Below are positions 48,621 through 60,646 of a stretch of DNA of 64,000 nucleotides, in pieces (the first letter of the stretch is position 1; each line of letters begins with the position of its first letter). A model generated the notes under the pieces. That model worked only from the letters and a program-made list of their open reading frames with translations, made no database searches and had not been told where the DNA came from. Source of the stretch: Casuarina equisetifolia (Eukaryota > Streptophyta > Magnoliopsida > Fagales > Casuarinaceae); NCBI GenBank assembly GCA_028551475.1, contig CM052356.1, forward strand, positions 23,773,884 to 23,837,883, written 5' to 3'. The translations under genes and the position numbers were made by a program.

Positions 48621-51600
48621 TTCTGTAAGGAAAAATGCCGACTTAGCCTTTGTGAAGGGGTTGATAAGGCTAAGTGCATGGGTGCTTGAAGAAATTCTGA
48701 GCCCGTGACATGCGGCTCTTTATTCAACAAATGATGCCCTGAGCACTCAAAAACTTGTTTTCTTTTCATGCTTTCAGTCACCTCAATCCTATCACACCTT
48801 TGTAGAAAAATTTCGATTTATGGAGATACGCCGGTACTGAGAAAGTTGACATTTCATGGTTGTATTAAGGCCCTAGCTAGAAGGCAAATAATCGTCTAAA
48901 ATTATTTATGTTTATTTATAATCGTTATGCATGTATTTTTTGCATGATCTACATTTTTCTGTACGATGATAAAGAGCTCATGGGGAAAGGAGCCACAAAG
49001 TGCTGGGCCGGTCTTCTGATCTGTTTTGGTGAAAGCTTGCCCTTTGAGCCTGATGGGTTCTCGTAAGATGGGTCTAAAATTCAATTTGATCGAAAGCCGG
49101 GCATTGCCCACAAGCCTGATGCATCGGAATAGTTCCATCAAAAGCATAGGGATGAGACTCACTGTATGGAAGTGGCCCAAGCATTAGAATCCTATGGCTC
49201 AAGTCTGCCAGTCACTTGGTTGGCTCTTTTACTTTACCTTGGTTGGGCTCAAGATACCAACATATTAAGCGCGACACTTCGAACTGATTGGGGGGAGGTA
49301 GCCCACTGTGTTGGTAAGCCCTATGGTCGAACTGGTCGATTAGACTCTGCTGGAAGTCCATTTGCGGCACGGCATTTTCTGTGATGGAGTCTGATCTTTG
49401 TTCTATTTGGACCATCAACTCAGTTAGTGGGAGAGTTGGCAGCAATTCTTGCAACCTCTCATGTGCAAGCATATCTACCAACCCAGTTTAAGGCTCCACG
49501 TGTCCGAAGTTGTCATGATCAACCACATCCAACCTTGGATTTTGTCTTGCGGGGGTTTATTGCTGATGACAGCTGTTTGTGGGTTTTGGTCCTCATCCAC
49601 AGAAGTTTTCTTGGCGTTTTTATGGGCACTGCTTGTGAGTCTTGCTTAAGAATTTTGTCACTGTCGTTAAAAGCCTGGACATGTGAAATTCGCGCTATCT
49701 TCACTGCAATATGGATGGGGATCATATGGCTTCAACTGTGACTGTAAAGTTGTGAGTGCAGATGTCTTCTTATCGAGTTCACATTGTCTCTCGTTATACT
49801 CGAGCTGCCTTTTGGGATTTACCCATTGGAAATATATCTCTCATGTGCTGTTTGGAGTAATGGGTCGCTCCTGCTTTGCCTGCTAGGTGGCCAACATCGT
49901 TTGCCAAGTATCATTCTTTGCTCTCAACGAAGGGCGAAGAGCATGATTCTGTGTATTGTCCTTCTTACTCGAGATTGGATGGAGAGAAAATGAAAACAAG
50001 TAGTATCTGATAAGCTGAATCGGTTGGGACATCGTGGCAAGGTCTCAGTACGGGTCAGGTAAGTAATGAAAAAAGTTACCATTTCTAAAGAGAAGAAGCT
50101 GAGCATGCTGGATTGACCCATTTTATCTCTAAACAGTAGCTGGTCAAAACGAAGGAGGCAAATAGGGATGATTATGAAATGATGTCATTTGATGAAAATT
50201 TCTGAATTGAAAGCTTCCATAAAGTCTACCTTTCCTTCAAGTAACGTTTTCCCCACCAAGAATCAATGTAATGTTCCTTTTTGTCTGGTGTATGATACCT
50301 TTCATTAGGTTCCTCTATGCATGCTATCAAACACTGTGGTTCTCATACTTGGCACTGTTGTAGCAGTTAAATCTTGGCTTAGAAGCTAATAATTGATTTT
50401 GATTATGTCCAGTTGAAGGCTCTGTGGGCCAGTTCGGCCGTATCCTATTGTGATCGCCATTCAAGACTTTGTTTTGCTACTTTCGAGTAATCGGTGACCC
50501 ACAAATGATGCGCACATGTGAATCGCAAGGCGTTCTGCCGATGCATCATTCTGCACCCAGCAGCCCACTACAAGAACCCCTTTTTGCACTTGCATGTACA
50601 AAGTCAAGTTTGTTAAATTAACTCCAAGAATATTAATCTCCTGCAGATGCATGTGTATCAGATCCTGGGGTTGTTCAGCGCCGATTGCACTATAATGGTG
50701 TGAATATATTTTTGTTTTGGTGCGCTAAGCCTTATCATTACGTAGCAACTGGGATCAAAGCTAGAATCGAGTTGTACCCTGGTGGGTGCACATGCACATG
50801 CACTTTCACTTTGTTTTCTGCTTCCCTTCAACAGCCTGCTTCCCACAGACGAAATTATAACTGTGTACAAGTCTGCAGAAGCACGCACAAAAAGGCTCGT
50901 TAGTAGCTTTAAGCTGTGTATGAAAATGCCAAATTAAGTTTATGTGAATTAGAGACAAAATTAAGATGCGTTAAACTTTCAGGTGGGACAAATGGACATT
51001 CAGAGCATTTCTGTACTTATTGAAAGAGACGTTCTTGGGTGGAGGATGTTATTATAAGCTAGAACGCACTGTCCCACTTTGAGGACACATTTCTTAGAAA
51101 CTTGGGTGGGTCTGTTTTTTGACTTTACGTTTCAAAGCAGCCTCCCTTCCTTCTTTTTGTTTCTACGGGTGGCCTTTCTTTTGAACGCTTGGAACAAAAG
51201 AAAGGTAGCAGCTGGAATTGGACAAAGAAAACACACACCTTCTTCATTCTTGATTGGGACGGCTGGAAAACACACAACTCGCCCTCTGTCAGTGCACCAG
51301 TAGTGCTTTTATCGGGAAGCTAAAGTTGTGGAGCTTGGGTGGAAGCTGATATTAACCCAGGCCCCACCCATAACCGACCATATTTGTTGACATATTAGAC
51401 TATGCATTCCATTTTACTTTCCGAAGGATGTCCAGATAGGATGGCCGATGTGCCATGAACTTGAAACGCTGATTCCTAGTCCTAGTCTAACCTTTCAAGT
51501 GTCCTCCACCTTTTTTGCTGGTCAAAATTGGCTTTCTGAGAAAGAGCCAAGGATTAAGGCTTGGAGGCCAAACAGTATCTACAATCTTTTTGACGCTGTT

Positions 51601-54600
51601 CCCACGCTCAGCGCTGGAATAGGAGTATAACCTGCCAGACAACTTTTTGGGGTCAAGTCATTCCTTTGTTCAGCTTGCTATTCTAGCTCATAAATGGCCC
51701 TGCAATGTATGATTACTTGCCAATTGCTTCCGGTGCACTCGTGCTGTAGCCGTTGCTTTACATTTCGGTTACTTAGAACTTGAATATCTGGTTTCAACTG
51801 AGGCAAAGCAAATAATAGGGGTCTTTTTATCCTTACAACCAAGAAAATGTGTCCAAAAGAGAGAAATGAAAAGAAAGAAAGAAAAAAAAAAGGAATTATA
51901 CTTATACCTACAAGTGTGTGGGGCAACTCAGAAAGTTGTCTAACTTTTTCTTTTCTGTCGACTTGAATCTAAACTTTCACCAGCACCACCTCACCCAAGC
52001 GCAAAGAAGAGAAACAGTATTTTGTTGTCGATAGATTCGAGTGGAATGTTGATATAGCTGACCAATGCGGAAGAGAGGGGAGCCACACTTGCATACGTCC
52101 CCAAAACTGCGATTTGTTAGGTGAGTATGATGCTGACTCGAAAGGATTGTAGAAGGTACACCCAACAACAAAGTAATGGCACTCCCACGGAAGCAATAGA
52201 AGAACAAAAATACTAATCAATTACAGCCTTAGTTAATCTCCCAACGATGGTTGATGACGCAGAAAAATTAAAGAGAATCCTAGATTATTTATCAACGTGA
52301 CAAAGTTCCTGCTTTCTGACCTGTTTGATTTCCTTGTCGATATGGTGAGTAGTCTGCTAATTGACGGTCTCTGAGTTTAAACTTTTAGTTAAAATTGAAT
52401 AAAGAAGAAAAAATATTTGAATATCCGCCCGTATGGAAATCAGAGCAATTCTGACCATTGTTGTTGGTACTTATTTATTGTGTAGACTATCTTCTAATTC
52501 TACTAGAAGGCTCGGGAAGTGTTGCTTTGTTCTTGGTAAATCGACTGCTTCTTTTTCTCGAAAAGGAAATGCACCATTAAAATCAATTTGAAATATTGGT
52601 ATGAAGGAACCCATAAGTGCTTCCACGTATAGTGACCTTTTAGTCCCATTGGTTATTTACTTCAACTACATGACTTTGGGAATATTTTTAAATATTCTGT
52701 GCCCAGGAAAACAAAAAGAGAGAGAGGAAAAGAAAGAGAGCTTCAACATTCAAGTATGCAGACGGATGAACTTATATATTAGTTGTTTCTGGTTAAAGAA
52801 GTGGTCTGATTTAATAAGTTGGTCTCTTTGCTTTAAACTCGGCAAAAAAGTGTTTACATGTTCATAGTTTATGGTTGGGAACTTAAGATAGAGCATGAAT
52901 GCATAATTTGCACTGACAAGAACATTCAAAACATTAACAAAGACTTGTGATAACCACTTCCAAATAAAAGAATCACATTTAGTAGGATCTTATCTATCCC
53001 AAGTAGATTACTACTTGTGCCCATCTCTGGATGGACCACTTATTGGATTAAGAAATAGACAGTGGAGGAACCAGAGAGTTCGGTTCTTCTTGAGACGCTT
53101 GACACTCCTACGCATAATGAGCAATAGCCCCAGTTGACGGCTGCTGCCATGAAAGGGAATTTGTCTGAGATGGCCATAAGCAGTAGAGGGAAATGTTTAT
53201 TAAGTGGGTGGTTTATGGGCCATTAGCTAATTTGTCCCTTTATTAGTTTGCCAACGGGGAAAGAGCCATGGAAACGTTGGGGGTCACAATCTGCAGAAAG
53301 GGTAATGCGTGAAAGGGGGAAAGCCGAACAAAAGGAAACATGTAAGTAAAGTACTTTGAAAAGTGGAATAAGCCTATTTAGCTTGGATTTTCCCAACGTG
53401 AGTAGGTTCCACACTATCAACCCAGCCTCCAAAAAGACAAGGAAGAAAGGGAAGTAAAAATGAGTATTTAGCTCATCAGGTAAGGTTGCCAATCCTGTGG
53501 GAGTGAAAAACTCATCTATCTCCGACCAAAATAGTTGGAGAATTCGTAATTGCAAGCATATACTTGCCTTTGCCAATGCTACCTGATTAGAAATCCCTAA
53601 CTTACTTGGTTTTTCAACCAAGATACTAAATTCTTACTTCTATGAGCAGAATAGGGATGTCAAGCCTATTAAGTCGACGAGTAATCCAAAAGGCAAGAAA
53701 TCTTAGTCTCTGCAAAGGAAATGTCAATGGATGATCTGCTTGAAACTTGAGGTTACTGATTATGGCTTGGCATGCGAAGCTTTCCACTTTCCAAAATGTG
53801 ACATATTTTAAGGCTTGGTGTCGTTGGTGTTGTTTTCAATCAACAGAACACAGACAGAAGCTTCCTGGTATAAGATAAAGTATGGATCAAATGATATACA
53901 TGATCGTAGATGTAATAACAATAACGACAACAATGGTGGTGTTTTATTATTAGTATTCTTATTGTTGTTGTTCTTGTCGAGGAGGAATGAAACTTGGGTA
54001 CCCAATGTATAAGGAGTTCGAACACCACTCATGAAAAAGCCAAAAGCCCAGTAATTGTTTTTTCTTTAAGAGCCGTAAGCACTAAATTTTGCCCAAAAGG
54101 AACAATCGTCATGACAGGGTGGGACTGATGTCATCATAAACCCCACCCAATGGCTTCTTGTTGGTAATGGTAGTGGTATGCAGCTATCATCAAGTGTTTG
54201 AATGGGATACTAGAAAAAACCCACAACCAATCAAGATAAGAATACAAATGCAAGTAAAAAAATTAATAACCAAAGCGAAAAACTGGGATTGAAAAAGATG
54301 AGTAGATGTAGAAATGGGGACCAAAGCAGCTGCCACGCCCATGACCACAGAGGGTCCTGAAAAGCCCCTCTCTAAGCTTCCATGCCTTAGAACCAAAAAC
54401 GAAAAGATCCAAATGTTAACGACCAGGAAGAGCTGGCACGGCAAAGAGACAGAGTATCACGTCAGGGAGAAAAAAATAGTGCCTAGCTACGGACTGACCT
54501 AATGAGGTAAGAGGTAAGTCCTCCGTACCAAAGCTATCCGGGAGAAGATGCCGCGGAGGAGACATCAGAATTGAGCTGCTTGTACTTGGTATCTCATCTT

Positions 54601-54813
54601 CTGTATGTATAGCCAAAAGTGATTTTAATCAAAGCTGACAAACAATAAAAGGCAGACTCTTGAGATTTGCTTTGGGGTTATGTAAAGAAATGTAGATCTA
54701 AAAGAATTCAATCACGAACAAGTGCATTTCAGCTTCTATTCTCCAAGTTTAGGAAGAAGTGAACTTTCATGGGGTTTCCAAATACGTGGTTCGTTTTGCT
54801 CGCAAATGCTGCC

Positions 54814-54838
54814 TAATGAGTACACTTAGTACTCATTA
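54814..54838. repeat. Perfect 10-base inverted repeat, 5-base loop
   Basis: TAATGAGTAC, a five-base spacer ACTTA, then GTACTCATTA, the exact reverse complement. It could be a dimeric protein-binding site or a small foldback remnant. No flanking genes use it as a terminator. Confidence 0.8.
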
Positions 54839-56123
54839 GAGCTTGCATTCATGGCAAAACCATAATGGTTAACAAAAAAAAGATTATTGGTAACATGAAG
54901 GATTCTATTAAGAAGTGTGAAATTATTGTATCGCCTATATTAAAAAATTTACTGATAATCCTGTTTAAATGTTATAAAGTATCACTTCTCATTATTTTAA
55001 AGTTATGAGAACAATAAATGTTAATAACACGATAGTAAAGTGCATTTTTTTCTTATACTTCCACGTGGTTGTACTCAACTCTAAACCTATGAGGTGAATA
55101 GACATGTTAAGTATTGACATGTACATGGATTCATGAGATGTCTCATTCCAAACTGTCAGTCAAAAGGCTTGGTTTGGGACCGAAAAAGAATACGGAAAGA
55201 AGAAAAAAAGGGAGATCTCTGTGCTTTTCTTTCTCTGATTTTTTTTGCCCAGTTTTTCTCTCTCGGTCTAGACAATTATTACGTTGAAAAGGGCAAACAA
55301 AAAGTAACTAGGCTTAATGATTTTTGTTTTACTTTTGTTAACCAAGCTGCATACATGACTGTGTCGTTGCCCAGACCTTGCCGGGGAAGGACTTTTCGAG
55401 AATTGTGGTTTTATTTATTTGTTTTTACCATAGACACAGGAGAGCCAAAAGAAGATAAAACCTCTCCCAAGCTGCCAGAGTATAAAAGTGGATAAAGCTA
55501 GGAAAAAAGATTCTGCTATGGAACTAGGAAGACAGTGATCGGAGGAGCTTTGAGTTCCGCGCCACGTTTCAAAAGTAATTGGGTTCATTTATTTTTCCAT
55601 TGGCGCTGTAGTCTTTTCAGTTTCGATAGACGGATTTGCCAACGAGCATTTCATATGGGTTCACACTGTTCTTTCTCACACCCAAAGTGTGGTTACTCAG
55701 CTGTACTTCACAAATCAGCAGAGTATATTTCTGCGTGGACAAGACGAAACAAAAGATTGCAGACAAGCTGGACTTCGTTTATATGAAATCGCGCCCTGCA
55801 AGTACTGCCTTGTGGTTAGGACAGAATAGAATGTTTGTGGTGTCTTGTTGAGGATGTCAGTGCCTGGTTCTTGGAGAAATTTGTATTAGATTAGTGCTCT
55901 AATTTTCTTCTTCGTTGGAGATGCGAACATTCTTCTTATGGAAAGGCAAAGTTGGCCATGTGAAAAGAAAATGACTCTACTCCACACTTTTATTATTCGT
56001 ATCGAAATACAAAGGTGGACAAATCTTTCATACGTTGCGAAAGATATAAATTCCAAAAGTAGTGGTAAGAGCTATGAATCCACATGTAACTGAAACCAAG
56101 AAACTTAAGAGGAGAACCTAAAG

Positions 56124-56186
56124 GGAGAGAGAGAGAGAGAGAGAGAGAGAGGGACAAAGACAGAGACAGAGACAGAGCGAGAGAGT
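56124..56186. repeat. (GA)n and (GACA)n tract in the bHLH promoter
   Basis: About 28 bases of GA followed by GACAGA units, 1.0-1.1 kb upstream of the bHLH start. A long CT tract of the complementary sequence lies 300 bases further downstream. Confidence 0.9.
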
Positions 56187-56481
56187 AGGAGGGGTGGAGT
56201 GTGTTCCAAGACACAATGATTACATGGTCTTGGGGAAGCAGAAAGGGTGGCGTGGGGAGAGCGAGGAGTATGGAAGAACGTGGGGGCTTGACCGAGGTAG
56301 GAGAGGAAAGGCCTAAAAGATGATACATAAAATAAATCGATTAAAAATGAAAAGAAAGGAAAGGGTTAGCTAAGCCTTTTATCATGATGATACTCTCAGC
56401 CTTTTTGGTCTTCGGTCGGTCGACAGTCTGTGTTGTGTGTTCAACCTGTTGGTGCTTGTGTTTCCCATCCTCCTCTTACCA

Positions 56482-56483
<2 letters not shown>

Positions 56484-56522
<39 letters not shown>
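56484..56522. repeat. (CT)n tract in the bHLH promoter
   Basis: Nineteen or so CT repeats about 0.7 kb upstream of the bHLH start codon. It is complementary to the upstream GA tract, so the two could pair in single-stranded DNA or RNA. Confidence 0.95.
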
Positions 56523-56525
<3 letters not shown>

Positions 56526-56718
56526 CCGCTACTGCGCCGATAGAGTGTAATTATACACTTTGATCCAATCACAAAGCGATTAAAAAAGAAAAACAGTTGT
56601 TATTTTAATTATATTGGGTATACTACTTTCCGATGATACCCCACCTTGAAAGCTAAAGGGAGAGATAGAGAATGCCGTATGCAGAAAGGAAAGGCAACTA
56701 GCAGTACTCAACAGGCTC

Positions 56719-56728
56719 TATATATTTA
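56719..56728 (+). promoter_or_regulatory. Possible TATA box of the bHLH gene
   Basis: TATATATTTA lies about 500 bases before the ATG. It would imply a long leader, possibly with an intron (donor-like AAG then GTCTGT at about 57006; acceptor-like TCAATCAG at about 57134). This is plausible but unproven. Confidence 0.3.
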
Positions 56729-57225
56729 GAGTGGTGGAGAGTGCAGAATAGCGAAAGAAAAAAAAAAAACAAAGGAGCCGAGAAGATACCAACAAAGCAG
56801 AAGGGAAAAAGAAAGCTTTGGTTGGGACAAAGGATAAAAAGGGTCATCACCCGCACAAAGGCAGTGGCAGCAAAACCTACCCAAGTGAAAGAGATGTGAG
56901 AAAGAGATTGAGAGAAGTCTATGCCTTCGGTCCCTTCTTTTACTGCCTTCGCAAGAGATAAGAGAGACAGAGAAAGACCGAGATCATCCATCAAATATCA
57001 ACGAAGGTCTGTCCTATCTCCTATTCTAACATTTATTCCTTGATGCCCTTTTCGTTCTTATTCCGAGAAGCCGTGCGCGTAGACCAACTTCCTTAACTTT
57101 TTTCTTTTGAATTCGTGTTTTTTTATTCAATCAGAAAGCAAGTGTTGAATACGTAACCAGCCTGAAGCTCTAAATTCGAAACCTGTTCTCTATTCTTGGT
57201 CACTCATAGATAGAGAAAGAGAAAG

Positions 57226-59025
57226 ATGTGCGGGAAGAAGGAAGAAGATCAAGGAGAATGTTCTCAAACTCTCGATAATATTAGCTTACAAGGCTTCCAA
57301 GAACAGCTACTTCTTCAACAACACCAGCAGATGCAACAACAACAAAACGGTGACTTATATGGAGGCGAAAGAGGATTGATTTTCCCTGAAGTTTCACCTA
57401 TGTTGCAGCCATGGTCTCTCCCCCCGATCCACGCCTTCAACTCTGCTCACTTCGGCACAACCCCTGTCCAGGATCACGACCCATTTCTGGTCCCTCCCCC
57501 GCCATCATCATATACCGGTTTGTTTAACAGGAGAGCTCCTTCCCTACAGTTTGCCTATGATGGTCCTTCATCAGACCATCTCCGAATCATATCTGATACT
57601 CTCGGACCGGTTGTTCAATCCGGTTCCGCTCCTTTCGGGCTTCAAGCTGAGTTGGGTAAAATGACTGCCCAAGAAATCTTGGATGCCAAGGCTCTCGCAG
57701 CTTCCAAGAGTCACAGTGAGGCCGAAAGGAGGAGAAGAGAGAGAATCAACAACCATCTTGCCAAGCTGCGCAGCTTATTACCCAGCACCACCAAAGTAAG
57801 TCGAAAGAAAAAGAAAAATTCATCACTTATTCGTAGGAAAAAGTATACATATTTATCAACACGCGTACAACATGTATTTTATATCGGTGTCATACTTTTA
57901 TACCTTTGTGTACACTTTTTGTCTTCTATCAGAACCACTAATGAGCTTTTTCAATCAAAGATCTCTGTAAATCTTCTAAAGATTTTAGTAATCAGGTTGG
58001 TCTCTTGTGTGCCTTCAAAACCTAGGATTAGATAAGAGGTTTAGTCTCGTTTTTGCACCTTGATCTTCTTTTGCTTTTTCTTTCGGTTACGATCCCTCTT
58101 TATTGCTGTTTTTCTTTTGGCTTGTTCTTTCTGAGTCTTGTGGTAGTTCCGAGGAAAGGGAATGAGCGGTAATGTCGCTCGGCTGATATGATAAAGAGGA
58201 ACCATGGAGCAGTTGAAAAGCTTCCTATGGAAATTTCTTGCCGGACATCAGTCAAACCAAGTTAGAGAACTAAAAAGAATAAAGCCAGACAAACTTGCTT
58301 CCCTGTCAGTCACACTACAACCCATGCCTCACCTTCAAAAAGTCCACCAATGAAATCCCACTTTTAATTCTGAATGTGCGAAGTAGAAAAAACTAACAAA
58401 CTCCACCTTTCCTTCCCACACACTCGGACAATATCCATCTATATGTGTGTATATTCTTCTCTCTTTTGAGTTTAACGTTTAATGCAGAAATCACTAACTT
58501 CGATTTTTATATGTCTTGTGTTCTTGTTTGGCTCATTTGTGTCTGAGTTAGACGGACAAAGCCTCATTGTTAGCAGAAGTCATACAACACGTTAAAGAGC
58601 TGAAGCGGCAGACTTCTTTGATAGCCGAAACCAGTCCAGTGCCCACTGAAGTGGATGAGCTAACAGTTGATGCATCGGACGAGGACGGCAAGTTTGTGAT
58701 CAAAGCGTCACTTTGCTGTGAGGACAGGTCTGATCTCTTGCCTGACCTCATCAAGACCTTGAAAGCTTTACGTTTAAGAACCCTAAAAGCTGAGATTACC
58801 ACACTGGGGGGACGCGTAAAGAATGTGCTCTTCATTACTGGAGAAGATGAGTCGAGTAGTAGTGGGGAGCAAAACCAGCAACAACAAGAGCAGCAATATT
58901 GTATAAGTTCGATTCAAGAAGCACTTAGGGCGGTGATGGAGAAGACTACTGGGGACGAGGCTTCTTCAGGGACTGTTAAGAGACAAAGGACTAATATCAA
59001 TATCCTTGAACACAGGTCGCTTTAA
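57226..59025 (+). CDS. bHLH transcription factor of the TMO5/TMO5-LIKE1 (bHLH30/bHLH32) group
   Basis: Two exons, 57226-57795 and 58552-59025, join in phase with GT-AG borders, giving 347 residues (Arabidopsis TMO5 is, as I recall, about 344). The N-terminus is Gln-rich (LLLQQHQQMQQQQ), followed by a Pro-rich linker. The bHLH domain starts at about 160: SHSEAERRRRERINNHLAKL has His-163, Glu-167 and Arg-171 in the spacing of E-box/G-box binders. Helix 2 begins after the intron (TDKASLLAEVIQHVKELKRQ). This intron position, between loop and helix 2, is typical of the subfamily. The C-terminal half (about 225-300) resembles an ACT-like dimerisation domain. In this group TMO5-type proteins pair with LHW to drive cytokinin-dependent divisions of vascular initial cells. 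The flanking TCP12-like and Fragile-X-F genes match the bHLH30 neighbourhood, so the bHLH30 lineage is possible, but bHLH32 cannot be excluded. Confidence 0.92.
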
Positions 59026-59306
59026 CTTTCTAAGGCCTTGCACTTCTTATGATCTTTTAGCATATTCTTCTTTTGCCTTTTCTTGTGGGAGTGGTTTTGT
59101 TGTGTTCATTATGTATTTCCACCAATGAAGAAATCGGTAATGATAGTATGTTTTGTGTACCTGCATCACTTTCAAAAGATAGCGTGGGTGTATGATTGAG
59201 AGAAAGAGAAAGAGACAGAAGACGAGTCTTGTGGTTGTTTGCCTTGGTGGGATCTCCGTTTTGCTGTGCTTTTGTATGGTTGTTCAGAAGACTGCACATC
59301 CAGACG

Positions 59307-59328
59307 CAGAGAGAGAGAGAGAGAGAGA
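59307..59328. repeat. (GA)n microsatellite
   Basis: Eleven GA repeats about 280 bases after the bHLH stop codon. Confidence 0.9.
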
Positions 59329-59486
59329 TGTGCTGGGGTTCTTAGGAAGGGAAAGAACAGTGAAGGATCTTTTTCGTAGGGAGAGAAACCTCATATTAAA
59401 TCCCAACATAGAAACTATGGACTCCATGGGCTCTCTGATCGATTTGAACTCAAACATGCAGTCTGAGGTATTCCTTGTTTCTTAGT

Positions 59487-59489
<3 letters not shown>

Positions 59490-59530
<41 letters not shown>
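59490..59530. repeat. (CT)n microsatellite
   Basis: About twenty CT repeats, complementary to the GA run 160 bases before it. Confidence 0.95.
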
Positions 59531-59531
<1 letters not shown>

Positions 59532-60572
59532 GGTTACTGGTGGAACTATAATCATTTAAGAGGACAGTGACGATTTAGTTCTCGTCATGTGCTTCGTCCC
59601 CACATGGCCACCACCATCACCGAACTCCATACATCCGTACAACGACCTTTCAGGCCGCGCAGCTCTGGTTTTCAGTAAAGAATTTAAAAGAGAAAGAAAC
59701 CCTAATGAGGCATGCATGTCTAGAGTCACGAGAGCCAGTGGTGGTCTGGTTTAGGGAATGTACAAAGAGGACAATATTGCATTCGACCTTTTCGCTTTTA
59801 CACCCTATTTCCAAAGCATTCTCTGGTCTATTCAATATTAAATCCTTTTATTTTCTTTATGAAACCTTTGTCTCTTCTATCTTCTTCGAAGACATCAAAT
59901 ATGTTTCTGGTATCATCTTCCCCGCATGAGTTAGGCCCCCTTTGCGCTGCATGCAGCTTTTATTCTTCTGACTGCTCTCATTCCATGTGTTCGCATGCAT
60001 TCATCCATTGATTTTCACACGTGCATGAGATATACATCATTCAAATGAAACTCTCATCCTTGCTTGTCTCCTTTGCTTTTCCCACAAGCTGGGTCTGTGT
60101 TTTCATGTCTTCTGTAACATAAATTCCAGCCATGAAGTTTGAAATGCATATGATACAATACCTATGCATGCATGCAACCAGGCAGGCAGGCATATGTCTT
60201 TGGAATGCACTATCATCCTGCATGTCTCGTTATGATTTTTTCATGCCTAAGATAAAAGAGAAAGCTTAGGGAACCGATGAATTATGCGGGGCTCAATAGA
60301 GTTTACCATTCTTTCCTGCAGGCGGAGTTTATCTGCAATGTTAGTGTATGGAGAAGTAAAAGCTTTGAAAAAGATCGGGATTTCTAGGTGCGAGAGCTTG
60401 GGTAGAAGAAATTTTCTTCTCTGGGCTTCACGTTCTAACTTGCTCTTTGGGCCTGATAATCGTGGCAAAAGCCAGTGGATCATAGAATTCGGGCTTGGAC
60501 TGGCTAAAGGGCTTGAGTTCAAGCTGTAGGGGATGAGTGGGCTCATAAAAATAAAAAATATATATATAAAAG

Positions 60573-60646
60573 TGGCCCATGCAGGTTTCGAACCTGCGAC
60601 CTTCGCGTTATTAGCACGACGCTCTAACCAACTGAGCTAATAGGCC
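60573..60646 (-). tRNA. tRNA-Ile (anticodon AAU)
   Basis: The reverse strand folds into a complete 74-base cloverleaf. The seven-pair acceptor stem is GGCCTAT with ATGGGCC, containing one G-T pair, followed by discriminator A. The D arm is GCTCAGTTGGTTAGAGC. The anticodon stem is TCGTG with CGCGA around the loop CTAATAA, giving anticodon AAT. The T arm is GCAGG-TTCGAAA-CCTGC. There is no intron. The internal pol III promoter boxes (TAGCTCAGTTGG and GGTTCGAAACC) are intact. A run of T follows directly on the coding strand (60567-60571 read in reverse) as terminator. The gene is expected to be functional; A34 would be modified to inosine to read AUU, AUC and AUA. Confidence 0.97.

Larger units (their letters stand above)
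48621..57225. promoter_or_regulatory. 8.6 kb region upstream of the bHLH gene, no supported gene
   Basis: Several open frames at 48.9-50.0 kb on both strands overlap each other and resemble nothing I know; they may be old transposon coding sequence. Minus-strand frames at 53223-53621 and 54190-54616 have no family features. The last 1-1.5 kb is the bHLH promoter, with GA and CT tracts, a TATA-like box and a probable leader. A perfect inverted repeat lies at 54814-54838. Confidence 0.45.
59026..60572. other. 3' region of the bHLH gene with microsatellites and RY-like motifs
   Basis: The bHLH 3' UTR probably ends within 300-400 bases. A GA run (59307-59328) and a CT run (59490-59530) follow. 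Between 59711 and 60176 there are five CATGCA motifs. No credible gene was seen; frames at 59192-59485 and 60247-60546 are unsupported. Confidence 0.5.

Noticed and set aside
53223-53621. 132-residue minus-strand frame
   Set aside because: It opens at a TTG, has no domain, and shows no homology that I recognise.
54190-54616. Adjacent minus-strand frames with a hydrophobic segment
   Set aside because: The hydrophobic tail comes from T-rich DNA, and the two frames could not be joined into a family I know.
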